The notes beneath the pieces were generated by a model. The model made no database searches and was not told the DNA's origin. It saw nothing but the letters and a program-made list of their open reading frames with translations. Source: Cenococcum geophilum 1.58 (taxonomy: Eukaryota; Ascomycota; Dothideomycetes; Gloniales; Gloniaceae). Taken from it: a stretch of 64,000 nt of DNA. Location: the NCBI GenBank assembly GCA_001692895.1, contig KV748254.1, positions 1 to 64,000 on the forward strand, in the 5' to 3' direction. The position numbers and the translations under genes were made by a program. Below, one piece after another: positions 40,901 to 53,539 of this stretch (positions are counted from its first letter, which is position 1; every line of letters starts with the position of its first letter).

Positions 40901-43900
40901 GGTGTTGCATCCTAGCTAAAGGTACTCCTTAGGTTTCCAACTATTATGCGCCTAAAAGTATCCTTCCTAATAAACTAAAAATTCGCGCTTCTTCTAGCGC
41001 CATCTTTAGTCTAAAATATCTTCTATATTCTATTCTAGTTCCCTATTAATTTCGCTAAGTAAGGGCGGTTCCACACTATCTCTTCTCCGGTATAGCTTTA
41101 GTAAGGAAACATAAAATATAGGATATATTAGATAAGATTTCGGTAATTCCAATTTATAGGCTTAGTTTCCTTTAGTTTTCTTAACTATCTTAAAGGGTCT
41201 AAGCCACCAGTAATCCAGCTTCTTCTTAATGCGTTTTATTTAGATATTTTTTATAGATAGTAAGACTTTATCTCCTATCTTAAATTCTTTTAGTATATGT
41301 TTTTTATTATAGTACCTTTTTTATACAGCCTAGGCGTCTAGTAAGTGCTTTTTAAGTTCCTCTCTACGAATTCTTATTTACTTAATTCTTTTAGACGCCG
41401 CCGGTGCCTCTCTTTTAGGAATAATGTCCTTAACATTCCAGGGGTTATTTACTTTTACCCCAAACAATACTTTATAAGGGGTCATTTTTATACTGCTATA
41501 GATGCTTATATTATATATATACTATACCAGAGCTAACCATAATATCTAATTATCCTATTAATAATTAATATAGCAGCGGAGGTAGTGTTCTAATAACGTA
41601 TTTAAACGCTCTATTTGCCTATCTATTTACGGGTAGAAGGTAGTGCTTATTCTTCGCTATATTTTTAATAAAAGATAGAATAAAGACTAAAATGCACTAT
41701 TAAATACGGTACCTCTATTAGATATAATTCCCCTTAGCGTGCTAAATAAGAGCTACTGTTTTAAAAACAGGTCTACCAGTTCTACTACCGTGATCATTAT
41801 TATAATAGCAAAGTATTCTAAAAACTTTATATACCTATTAACAATTACTAGGATAGCGTTAGTAACCTCTCTAGTTCTTATCTTAGTAGGGGGTAAGCCT
41901 ATAATAAAATCTATTATTAATTCTAATATAGGTCCCTACGGAATAGGAAGTACTAATAACTCGCTATATAGGCGATGCCTAGATATCTATATCCTTTAGC
42001 ACATATTACACCTTAATATATAGTCCTTAACCTCTTTAGACATTCTATCCCAAAAGTATTTCCTTTAAACAGCCTTAAGGGTTCTATTAGCACCATAGTA
42101 ACCCCTAAAAGGGTTATTATAGAAGACCTTTAGAATTTCATCTTAAATCGCTTAGTCCTTTAGGATATATACAGCACCCTTAAAGCGTAATAGACCCTTT
42201 TAGTCTTGCTACTATAGCTTCTTAGTAACTCCGGCTAAGTTAGTCTCCACTATATCTTTCCACCTCTCCCCAAAGGCGAAGGCGTCCCTTTATTAAGCTT
42301 AAAGAAGAAGATCTAGAAAGGTTTTATATAGATTACTTACTTCTATTTTACCTACCGCTATTATAAATTTAAGGCGTGGCATAAGACGTTTTAAACTATT
42401 AGTGCTAGTAGATTCTCCTATTATTATATAGTGTGCCATACTGCGGATAGGTATCTCGCCTATCCCCCTTAGATCTAAAAACTTGCAGCTAATGCGCCGT
42501 TAAGTTAAAGGTGCCACAGCACCTTTAGTATATCCCGCAGAATTCTCGCTAATTCTAGGGTACGCCAACTTTATAATATCTGCTTAGTCTATAACCTAGT
42601 CTATAACTATATCCTACGGCTCCATAATTATATTACTTTATAGCTGTATCGCTAGGACCTCTACCCTATTACAAAATTCTATAGTTTTAGAGAAAGAGTC
42701 TTCTTTCTTCCTAAGCAAATTTTGCAATATAGGGATTATTTCCCCTATACTGTCCTAGATCCTCCCTATCTCGTAATCCGGATATCTTAACAACCTATTA
42801 GCAGGATTTATCTTCCCTAAGTAGTACATAATTTTAAAGTTATACTATAATAGTGCCTCTGCCTATCTCGCTTATTAACCGCTTAACACCTTTATAGTTA
42901 TAAAGTATTTTAGGTTATTATAGTCTATAAGGACTTTAATAGGATAATTACTTCCCATATAATAATGTCGCTAGTGCTTTATTACTATAATTATTACGAG
43001 CAGCTCCTAGTCGTATATTATATAACGCTGCTCTATAGGGGTTATTTTCCTTAACTAAAATACTATAGGATGCTATTTTCCGTCTTTTAATTAAGATATA
43101 ATTGCCCTAGGGTAAAGCCGGATGTATCTGTTTTAAGGTATATATATAGCTCCTAGCAGAAGTATATTAGGATAGGCGCTGACGTAAATAAATCCTTTAA
43201 CTGGTTTATAGCCTACTTAGCAGCTTCTCTAAATATAAAGGGTCCTAACTTCTTGCTATTCTTAGATCCTTTTAGTAGATTAGTAATTAGGAGTATTACT
43301 TATAAGTAGTAAACAATAAACATTTAGTAGAAGTTCGCCGTGCCTAAGAAAACCTATACTTCTCTAAATATTATAGGGTACGGCCATTCCCTAATAGCGT
43401 CTACCCGACTTTTCTCTATTAATACTCCGTTAACGCTAATAATAAAGCCTAAAAAATTAATGCTAGTAGTATAGAACGTGTACTTTTTTAGGTTTATATA
43501 GAGCTTATATTCCCGTAGTCTTTCTAGTACTATTCGCACGTAGTACGTATATACTTCGTAGTTATTAAAGTAGACTATAATGTTATTAAGGTAGACTATA
43601 TATATCGTGTCTAATAGGCCCGATAATGCCTTATTAATATAGGCCTAAAATATCACCGATACGTTAGTAAGCCTAAATAGCATCACTAGGTACTTAAAGT
43701 GGCCATACCGTATTTAGAACGCCATTTTCCACTTATCGCCGGCTTTAATCTGGATTTAATAGTATATATCTTTTAGATCTAATTTTATAAATATCTTTAT
43801 GCCCAACAGCCTGTTAATAAGCTCCCCTATTAAGGGTAACAAGTAGCAATTCTTTATAGTAATCTTGTTTAGCGCCTAATAGTTAATATAAAGGTAAAGG

Positions 43901-45231
43901 GTCCCGTCCTTTTTAGGTATAAATATAATCGGTACCCCTACTGGGCTTATAAAGGGCTAAATCTATCCTCTCTAAAGATTGTCTACTATATATTAATATA
44001 GTACCGCTAGCTTATTTTCTAATAGGTTATATAGTAGTCTAAAAGGAGGTTGTTTATCCCCTATATCTATCTTATACTTAACTAATATAGGGTTAAGTAA
44101 GATTTATACAGCCTCTTTACTAGAAATATTCTCTAAGTTTATATATTCCTATGGAATCTCTAATTCCTTAACTGCGTATAGCTAGACATCTAAAAATGAA
44201 TATCCTGTGTCCCTGTTCTTAGTGTTAAGAGTAGTATATATGGTATATACCCACCCTTCTTCTTGTATATAGTTTAAGAAAGTCTCTTAATCTTTAACTA
44301 TAATACGTAGTTAAGACTTCCGATGTTAATATAAGGCTAAAGGCTAATTAATGTCTGGATTAACTTAGTAAAGCTATAGGTATCCCAAAATAAGGTCATA
44401 CCCCTTAATTTCTACAGCATAGAAGCGCATCTCCTATATGTCCCATAGACTATTACGGTCCTAGCTAGCTACGGAAAAAGCCTATTCCCTATAGCATAGA
44501 ATCTAGTAGCCTCTAATACTTTAAATAGTGCGTACCTGTAAGCCGCTAAGGTCCAAATCTAATTCTTTTACTAGTAATTAAGAAATAAACCCTATACTCG
44601 CGCCGCTGTCTATAAGGTAGTCTTACGTCACCTATTTATTATTAACTTAAATAGAGACAGGAATAACCATGCGGTAGTTTACTCCCTTCTTCTCTTACTA
44701 GCCTAGTATAAGGGAGTAAAGATCCACTAGGCTGTCTCTTTTCCTAATTAGGCCGACTCTTACTTCTTTTATTAGCAGAAGCGGCTTATATAGCCCTTCT
44801 TGCCGCAGTTATAATAGGTATATATCTCCCGGTTCCCCTTCTACGGATTAGGTCTCTACCTATTATTATTTTAGGGTTAACTAGCGTTGCTCTGGGGCTG
44901 TAAGGCCTACTTACGTTATCCTTCTATAGAGCGGTTAGGTTGGAATCTACCCCTATTATTAAAGCTAGGTCTAGTCCTACGCTCTTTATTATTAGCGTCT
45001 CGTTCCTTTTACTTACCTAAATGGTTTCTTTTAGCACTCTTAATCCAAGTAGCTTTAGAGATAAGCTTTTCTTAAGAGGTAGGAATTTCGCCCTTCTCTT
45101 ATATAGCCTGTTAAATCTTAGGTTATAGCTTAGCAAGTAGCTAGTAAAGTTATATAGCGTTATCCTATAGATCTAAGTAGGGTATATTGTCTTCTAGTTC
45201 TTCTAAGTAGTTTACAAACTAGACCATAGTC
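40901..45231 (-). pseudogene. Gypsy-2 gag end, protease, RT, RNase H, integrase, chromodomain (relic)
   Basis: Reading leftward: a zinc-knuckle remnant YYNCGKKGYISRFC at about 44,830-44,785, then protease. The reverse transcriptase includes VYLNNIIVYFNNYE at about 43,605, where YLDD has become YLNN. It is followed by the open piece 43,539-43,354 with RIVLERLREYKLYINLKKYT and FLGFIISVNGVLIEKSRVDA. RNase H and integrase span about 43,300-41,100, the latter ending KKLDYWWLRPFKIVKKTKGN. A chromodomain at about 41,070-40,920 has LLSEINRELE-NIEDILD and VY-EGYF-AHNSWKPKEYL. The gene is dead by RIP. Confidence 0.82.
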
Positions 45232-45236
45232 TAACT

Positions 45237-45377
45237 TGTTAAAATAGGTATAGTTTAATGATTATTTTTATTAAGTATACATATCTAAGAGGGTGGGGAA
45301 GCGACAATTATATAGAAGAGTGTTAGAGGTTCTACCTGATAAGAAGCAATACACGCTAACTGGAACCCACTTTAACA
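45237..45377 (-). repeat. Copia-C 3' LTR
   Basis: 141 bp, TGTTAAAATAGGTATAG...CCCACTTTAACA. It has A/T where the other copy keeps G/C at seven sites, apart from one reversed site. Confidence 0.93.
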
Positions 45378-45399
45378 GCCCCCCTTAAGCTGAATATAG

Positions 45400-48300
45400 G
45401 TAACAATATAAAGGTCACAAGAGACGTTAATATCTCTCTAAACCTAAAGTATCTCTAAATGCATAGAATACATCTTTCGGCAGCGCCTTAGTGAAACCAT
45501 CAGCCATTTGTCGACTTGTTTATATATATTCCAGCTTAATATCTCCGTCTACAACCTTCTCCCAAATGAAGTAATATCGGAGAGCAATATGCTTAGTTTG
45601 AGCGTAAAACTTAGGGTCTTTTACAAGAGCAATAGCACCTTAATTATTGGCGTAAATAATCGTTGCGTAAGGGGATTTGTTAGTTAGAGATAGTTTTTAA
45701 AGAAGTTGTTGTAACCAAATGGCTTCTTTTACTGCAACTGTCTATACTATATACTCTGCTTTATAGGTCGAGAGTACTACCATAGGTTAGCGCTTTAAGG
45801 ACTAGCTAATTGCACCGCTTCCAATATTAAACACAAATCCCAACGTTAATCTTTGAGTTTCTAAGTTATCTGCCTAGCTAGAGTCTGTAAACCCCCAAAG
45901 CGCTTATATCTCTCCTTAGAGGACAAGTTAGAGGTTAAGTGTGCCGCGTAAGTAGGAAAGTATTTAAAGAACAGCTTATATATAAGACTTATTGGGATTA
46001 GAAGCAAAGCAACTAACAAGGGAAACGGCGAAGGTAATATTAGGTCAAGTACCGAGTATAGCGTATATTAGGGTGCTAACTAGCAATTAGTATTAAGTCT
46101 TAAACGTAGAGTCAGCCTAATAATCTGCCACCGCTAGTTAAAGATAAGTAGTTCCTATTGGCGTAAGGTAAGAGGAATAGTTCTAAAGACTAGCGCTACA
46201 AATAGCCTCTTTAAGGTAAGAGAATTGGCTAAGCCGTAGTTTACGGAGTTGTTAATCTTGAGTTACTTTTATATTAAGGTAATAAGTAATAGGGCCTAGA
46301 TCGGTTATACTAAAGCGTCCGCTAAGTTAAGCTTTAATAATTTTAATGTTAATAATATCTGGTCTAATAAGTAGGAGGTTGTTAATATAGACTGCGATAT
46401 ATATGGAACCTTTAGCGAAGACTAAAGAGTTAGAGTTAAGGGGTTTAAAACTAGCATCTATAAGGAACTCCGAGAGCGTTTAATGCTAAACTTAAGGCGA
46501 CTGTTTAAGACCATAAAGTGCTTTATTTAGACAATAAACCCATCTAGTTCCATCATCAAAACCTTTAGGTTAATTAACGTAGATCTCCTCCTTAACGCTT
46601 CCGTAAAGGAAGGCGGTTTTAATATCCATTTGTTTAATCTTAAGGTCTTATACAGCTGTAATGGCAAAGAGCGCTTTATAGCTTATAGGTTTCACAACGG
46701 ACATAAAGGTCTTATTAAAGTCAACCCTAGCTTGTTGTTTATAACCCTTTATTACCTACTTTACCTTATATTATATAATCCTTCCTTTACTATCCCGCTT
46801 ATGCTTAAAAACCTATTAGGCGTTAAGAACTTTATAATTAAGAGGTCGGTCAACAAGTATCTAGGTATTATTTGCTTTATAAGAGCTAATTTTATCTTTG
46901 CTAGCGGAGTACTATTTATTATTATTAACGTTAAAGGTAGATTGTTTCCATAACCTTAGCTCATAAGATTTAGCTATAGGGGAGTTGCTAAGTATAGCGT
47001 AGAGGTATTTAAAGGAAGGGGTTAAGAAGTAGGCAAGCGCTAAGAATGCTGCAATAGGCGGGTTTTCTCTAATGTCGACAGAATTGCGATACTTAAGAGG
47101 TAGTTAAGGCCCATTAGTAGCTACTAGACATTTTAACTTCCGTAAGGGTATCTTATTAGTGGTAAGGCGCTTTAATTTTCAAGCTTTTTTAAGGAGCTGT
47201 TTCTCTTCTTGATGCTATTTACGTTAAGTAGCGTAATTAGGTAGAGCTTCTTCTCCCTTAAACTAAGCGTCGATATCTAGAGTATTGGAGTTGTATTTAA
47301 TATATTATTCTTAAATTCGACGCTTATTACTACCGGGAACTGTTAAAACAGTCTCTTAGAAGTAGATAGCTAAGGCATATATAAGCCATCCTGTCTCTTT
47401 ATCTCGAATTCGAATGATATGTTTACCCTTAAAGCCGACAAGGTTCCCTAATCTTACCTTCTTATCTATATAAGAGCTAAACTTCTTCTAACTACCGGCC
47501 CTATACCAGACATCGTACCTAAAGGTGCAAATCTAGGAGTAATTAAAGACTTCGCCTTGCTCTATTTTATAGGGGGTCTATATTTCCAACGATTTAATAG
47601 GGAGGATATTTCGTATAAAGTTAGCGTGCTTAACTACTTCTGGCCAGAAGTTCTTAGGAAGTGAGCAATTATTTATAAAGGTAAAGGCTCGGTTATATAT
47701 CGTGCGATTAAGTTATTCTAAGGCTCTATTTTATTGCTAACTCTCTAGGGTTAAGTATAAGAACTAAATTCCCTCATTTGTAAGTTCTAGCTAAAAAGCA
47801 TATCTAAGATATTCTCCTCCGCCATTACTATGTAGCCGTAAGATAAGACTTCCTCGTTGTTTAACCTTCGCTTAATATTATTAAAAATAGAATAGGACTT
47901 CAGCCTTATACTTTATTAGGTAGACTTCGCTTATTTTATTAACTTTATCTTAGAAAGTAACGAAATATCTCAATCTATTATAGCTAGCTACTTTTATAGG
48001 TCCTTTAATATTAGAGAATATGACTTCGTGAGGCTTAGTATCGTAGTTAATAAGAGAATCCCGATGTATAATATTGTGCATTCTGCCACATAGGCAGGCT
48101 TTATAGGTACAGTCGTAAAGGTCTAGTGAGTAAGTAAGGTCTATCCCTTTTAACATTCTTTAGAGCTTTTGTAAGTTCTAGGGGCTAATATAACTAAGCC
48201 TTTCGTACTATAACCTCTTAGCTAGGTTTCGTAAGCTGCTGTATAATATATGGCTGGTTTAATAGCTAACTGTAAAGGCTATAAGCCCTTCTTAATAGTC

Positions 48301-50240
48301 GGCCTAAGTATAGAGAAAGAAAAGGCTGGACTTGTGAAACGCGTAAGCTATAAGCTTTAAGTTATAGAGAAAATCGCATCTAAGGTCAGATAGATAAAGA
48401 TAAACTTAATTATTAATAAGCTGTAAACTAGATACTAGGTTGGCTTATAAATTAGGGATATAAAGGACGTTAGTAAGAATAAGCTCTCTCTTAACTCCTA
48501 GAACTATAAGTTTTAGGTATACATCTCCCTTTCCTATTAACTAGAGACACGTTTCTCCAATTCCGGAGATAATAATCTTCTTATTAGCTTGAAGATCTTA
48601 ATAGGTAATAAATAGCTCTCTTAATTAAAATATGTGCTAAGTATACCTAGTATCAATAATAATTGCAGAGGAGAGATTAATATTTAGTTTAGCTATAAAA
48701 TAAAGTTGTCTAGTAAGCTTAGAGGCGTAGAAGCAAGGAGGAATGTGAATAATATAGAGAACCCGCCACCAATAGGCAATAAGGCATAGTCGGCGAAGTA
48801 GGTTACATATAAAGTAGCGTAAGTTCTTCTATAGGTTATATATATAGGCTAATAGTTTCTATGCTAATAGTAAAGGTTAAAGGGCGATCTATATAAGCAG
48901 TAAAAGACTATAAAAGAAGAATAGTATGCCGGCTGTAAAGAGTCTAAAGGGAATAAATAAAAGATAATATAAGAGTGGATGGATCTGTAGTAAAGAACGT
49001 CTAATATAATCGGAAATACGGGAGTTTCGACCACAATTATTAAGGTGCAATTATGGCCTAGTCAGCTTGCTATAAAGTTAAAGCTTTTATAGCCACCTTA
49101 TTTATTACTAGACTGTAGTTAATTAAATAGCCATTCCTATATATTGCCTCAACTCAGTAAGAGGCTTGCCATTTATTATTATTACTAATAGTGCTGTAGG
49201 TAATAATATAGATCCTAATAAGGAGTTGCTCTAATAGGCTCTTTATTGTTTTCTAAAGTCCCTTCTATAAGCAGAGCGCGTATCTATCTCTACGGCTTTT
49301 TTAGGGTTTTCCTTTCGCCAGATCTCCTTTAAGTGGAGTTAAAGGATCCAGCATCTGTCTTTCTAGTGGCCAGCGCGTTTATATAGCCTACAATACGGTC
49401 TATTATATTGTTGTTAGCCTTGCTAATTATAATACTACTAGCGGTAAGAGGCTTAATTTATGTATACTTAGAAAGCTACTAGTTAACTTTAGAGTATAAG
49501 TTGCTCTTATATATGGGCAAGGCCCTAAACTTTTAAAAAAGTGAGGGTCTTATTAGTAAGGGAGTATATAAGGTAAAACGATTCTTGCCAGCCGTTAAAA
49601 GTAGGACTAAGACTATTAATAAACTTAGAGAGTAGGTCTATTCGGTCTATAGTATGGTTTTGGGTCTTAAGGTCCAAGTATATCTCCTTAAATTTAATAA
49701 CGTATTCTTTAACGTTCTTATAGTTTGCGAGAGTAAGGTTTTGCCATTTAGCGCATATTTTAGCGTATATCGCGTCTCCTTTTGGCTTAAATTCCGCGTA
49801 TAAGATTTCTATTACATCCTTAATTTCGATATAGTCTTTAATAAGGTTCTATCCGCGAGTGCCATAGGTTATAGAGATATAGTTTACTCCCTTAAGTTGC
49901 TTTCTCTTTTAAGCTTTAAAATCCGCCTAATAAGTTTTAATAAGTTCATTGTAAGCGTCTCTCTTAACCTAAGGTTGGTTTATAGCTGGTTTGGCTCCTA
50001 GGTTAACTAAAGCGTCTAAATTAAAGTTATTCTTAATTAGCCACTGCCTAGTACCTTTCTTCTACTTCTTATAGTCTATGGGGCTTTTAAGTGTCTAAAT
50101 ATTAGAGAGATTAATATTAGACTTAGAGTATTTAATTACTATAATAACTTATAAGAGAGAAGCAAGTATTTTAGTAAAAAGGTAGGAAATAATATTCTTT
50201 AGCTTATATACTATCACCTTTTTAGTATTTAGTATAGTGC
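45400..50240 (-). pseudogene. Copia-C gag-pol relic
   Basis: Minus-strand domains run leftward. Gag lies at about 50,240-49,000. The pre-integrase/integrase start is an open piece at 48,156-47,950 containing CTYKACLCGRMHN and FSNIKGPIKVASYNRLRYFV. The integrase continues to about 47,000. The reverse transcriptase has VYCLNKALYGLK-SPL near 46,520-46,490. RNase H runs to about 45,450. Most blocks carry several TAG/TAA. A three-base (AAT/ATT) run lies at about 50,259-50,279 and a 25-bp repeat just upstream of gag. Confidence 0.8.
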
Positions 50241-50404
50241 TAAGGATTTAACAACTAATAATAATAATAATAATAATAACAATGGCACTAGGAATAGTAA
50301 TAGTAATAGGTAATTAAGACATTAATAGAAAACCTAATTTAAGGTTAACAGATAGTAATAGGCAACTAAAACATAGTAAGAAAAGCCAATCTTAATTAAT
50401 AGGA

Positions 50405-50706
50405 TGTCTAAAATTTCTAGAGTGCGTATATCTAAGTTAGAGTACGCATATCCGAATGTCCAAAATATCTAGAGTGCGTATGTCTAAGGTGTCTAGAGTA
50501 CGCATATCCGAAATATTTAGAGTGTAAAGTGTCTAGAGTACATATATCTAAAATATCTAGAGTGCGTATATCCGAAGTGTCTAGAGTGTAAAGTATCTAG
50601 AGTGCGTATATCTAAAAAGTCTAAAGTGCGTATATCCGAAGTGTCTAGAGTATAAAGTATCTAGAGTACGCATATCTAAAATATCTAGAGTGCGTATGTC
50701 TAAGGT
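50405..50706. repeat. ~25-bp tandem repeat in the Copia-C leader
   Basis: Variants of TATCTAGAGTGCGTATATC, (T)AAAA and GTGTCTAGAGTACGCATATC, about 12 copies, between gag and the 5' LTR. Some units are degenerate by C/T and G/A changes. Confidence 0.85.
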
Positions 50707-50766
50707 ATATCTTAAGACATAGTATACAGGTCGCTGCGCGATAGAAGCGTCTCTAGGCTCATAACC

Positions 50767-50907
50767 TGTTAAAATAGGTATAGTTTAATGATTATTTTTA
50801 TTGAGCATACATATCTAAGAGGGTGGGGAAGCGACAATTATATAGAAGAGTGTCAGAGGTTCTACCCGACAAGAAGCAATACACGCTAACTAGAACCCAC
50901 TTCAACA
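50767..50907 (-). repeat. Copia-C 5' LTR
   Basis: 141 bp, TGTTAAAATAGGTATAG...CCCACTTCAACA, next to the PBS at 50,755-50,766. Confidence 0.93.
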
Positions 50908-50912
50908 TAACT

Positions 50913-51607
50913 ATCCCGCTATTTAGCGTTATAGTATTACTAATTATAGTCTATCCCTTAATTAGTAGGGTTTTAGACCTAATTAACTAACTAGGTCCTA
51001 AGTTTACTAAATTTAAGGGGTATAGTAAGTTTCTTCTTATAGCATATCTATAAACTCTTAACGGTGCCACGCAGGAAGGTAGAAGTAATTAGTGTTTAAT
51101 TATACTCGTTAGAGTAACGTTTTAGATCTAGCTAAAACTTGGTTTTATATTATTAGATAAAACAATTATAGTTCCGAAGACTATCACTATAGTACTTATC
51201 AGGTTCCTTTATACGGAATTTAGGTTTTTCTGACGTTATAGTATAGTATAGCGTTACCCCTTTAAGTCCGCTTCGTGTCTGGGGTGTCTATACTTCCCCT
51301 AATTGTCCTTATAATTATTCTTAGTAGTCTTAATATACTTATTTTAATCGTATCTCTAACTCCTTTATTTTTTATAGGGTCTTATATAGCGACCGCTCTA
51401 ATAACTCCCTAGCGGTAATTGTTCCTAAGGGTCTCGCAAGGTTAGATAGACTAGCTGTAGCTTCTTCGTAAGAAGAGGGAATGCGCTCCTTTAGGGAGAC
51501 TCTTTAAGCCTCTTACGGTAAGGGCGTTGCTTTATAGGTACAGGAGTATGGTCTATTATCATTAATTAATAGCTATACGTTCCTAACGGATTGTAAGCAA
51601 TTAGAAT
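50913..51607 (-). pseudogene. Gypsy-2 gag (N-terminal part) and leader
   Basis: Region between Copia-C and the Gypsy-2 5' LTR on the minus strand. By position it must hold the primer-binding site and the gag start. RIP has broken every frame, and I can read only weak gag-like stretches (for example around 51,200-51,400). Assignment rests on position within the element. Confidence 0.5.
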
Positions 51608-51709
51608 TATAAGAGGCCAGCCTAACCGAACGTATAATTATCTAATTAATAGTGTTACTGGTAAGTAGAAGGTAGTTAAAGGTAAGTTAAAGGTAAGTTA
51701 AAGGTAAGT

Positions 51710-53539
51710 TACATCGGAAAATATTCGCAGGATGAGATTCAAGTAGACTTTATGTGGCGCGTTTCGCGTAATTGACATGCAATTTGACTAACTTGACACG
51801 CAATTGACCAACTTGACACGCAATTGACCAACTTGACATGCAATTTAACCAACTTAATACGCAATTGACCAACCTTGACATGCAATTTAACTAACTTAAT
51901 ACGCAATTAACTAACTTGACAACTTTAAAAGCTAACTGCATATTCCTTGACACGCAGTTAACCTATTTAACAACTTTAAAAGCTAACTGTATATTCCTTG
52001 ACATGCAATTAAGGTAAAGTTATATGCCAATTACGCAATCTTATATAATCTTACATAGTCTTATTACTTAGAGGCTCTGCACAAGGCTCTGCACAAGGCT
52101 CTACACGAAGCTCTACACGAAGCTCTACACGAAGCTCTACACGAAGCTCTACACGAAGCTCTACGTAGAGGCTCTGCACGAGCCTCTGCGCGAAGCTCTG
52201 CGTACGGAGGCTCTACACGAAGCTCTGCATCGGTCCCGCTATATTCCCGATAGCGTCTACACGTGTCTCTGCCTATGTAGCCGCCTTATTTTTACCCTTC
52301 CTTCCTCCTTACATCCTCCCTACCTAAGGGAGGCACTAGAACGGGCAGCCAGCAGAGGACCGTTGCTAGAACTAGATGACTATCGCTAGAACAGACGACC
52401 GTCGCCAGAACCAGACGACCGGTTACCAAAACCAGACGACCGTCGCCAGAGCCAGACGACCGTCGCCAGAACCAGACAATCGTCGTCAGAGCCAGACGAC
52501 TATCGCCAGAGCTAGACAACTGTCGCTAGACAGACGACCGTCGCCAGAACCAGACGACGTTACCAGAACCAGACGACCGTCGCCAGAGCCAAACGGACCG
52601 TCTCCCAGAGTCAGACGACTGTCGCAAAAACAGACGACCGTCGCCAGAGCCAGACGACCGTCGCCAGAACCAGGACGACACGTCGCTAGAACTAGACGAC
52701 CGTCGCCAGAACCAGACGACCGTTACCAGAGCCAGACGACGTTACCAGAACTAGACGACCGTCGCCGAACCAGACGACAACGACTAGCCAGCGAACACAT
52801 ATAACGATTCGATTAATATGATCGAATCAAGGGTAGCACAGACAGGTAGGTATAAAACAGGGAGATGCTGGACGGTAGGCAGATGCAGACAGGTAGGCAG
52901 ATGACAGGACAGGTAGCAGATGCAGACAGGAAGCAGATGCAGACAGGTAGGCAGGATGTAACGCTAGGCAGATGCCAGGTGGCAGTTGACAGACAGGTAG
53001 GCGATGCAGACAGGATTAGATAGCAATATAGAGAAGACAGCTAATACCAAGAAGGATAGGCAATGACAGGAGCGAGCAGGTATAGGCAATGCAGGACAGG
53101 TTAGCGTAATGCAGGCAGGTAGGCAATGCAGACAGTACAAGTAGGCTGAGACAGGTAGCAATGCAGAATAGGTAGATACAGCGTAGAATGCAGAGTAGGC
53201 GATGCAGGCAGAGGTAGGCGATGCTAGGCAGGTAAGGTTAGGCAGTCAGGTAATCAATAGGTAGATAGGTAGAAGAGAACCATCGCTATATTTATATAAA
53301 TTAAATTATCTAAAATAATATTATTTATTTTTACTAGGCCTTATAAATAGCTTAAATAGCTTTTATTTATTTAAAAATATGCTATTAGTATAAAGAGGTA
53401 AATAATTAATATAGGTTGCCAATAAAAAAACACGACATAGGCTAGTCGGTCGAGTTGCCAAATGACCTCAACTGCGCGCCAATTGCGTCAACCACCAACC
53501 ATTGAGGCCATTGAAAGGGTACCATATTTTGCCGATGTA
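51710..53539. mobile_element. Element D: 1.83-kb TA-flanked TIR element made of minisatellites
   Basis: Body 51712-53537, TA at 51710-51711 and 53538-53539. The ends are CATCGGAAAATAT and ATATTTTGCCGATG, inverted repeats of 13-14 bp with one indel. The interior is a string of unrelated tandem arrays: GACACGCAATTGACCAACTT (20 bp; 51,765-51,910), a 49-bp unit twice (51,915-52,010), GCTCTACACGAA (12 bp; 52,080-52,230), GACGACCGTCGCCAGAACCA (20 bp; 52,376-52,790) and GCAGATGCAGACAGGTAG-like (about 52,860-53,240). It has no transposase and little RIP. Confidence 0.82.
52376..52790. repeat. 20-bp GC-rich minisatellite in element D
   Basis: About 20 copies of GACGACCGTCGCCAGA(A/G)CCA with small indels. 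It produces long but meaningless open frames on both strands because the period is 20 bp. Confidence 0.9.

Larger units (their letters stand above)
45232..50912 (-). mobile_element. Copia-C retrotransposon (5,671 bp), RIP-damaged
   Basis: Body 45237-50907 with target duplication TAACT at 45232-45236 and 50908-50912. LTRs are 141 bp each and differ at seven sites, all transitions. The plus strand next to the right LTR reads AGGCTCATAACC, so the element strand has a tRNA-iMet-fragment PBS (GGTTATGAGCC). A polypurine tract, AAGGGGGGC, lies inside the left LTR. All genes are on the minus strand. It is inserted in Gypsy-2. Confidence 0.93.

Noticed and set aside
46630..46953. 107-codon plus-strand frame in Copia-C
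   Set aside because: Antisense to the Copia-C reverse transcriptase relic.
52376..52804. 142-codon Arg/Pro/Gln-rich frame in element D
   Set aside because: It is a translation of a 20-bp minisatellite; no non-repeat sequence or domain supports coding.
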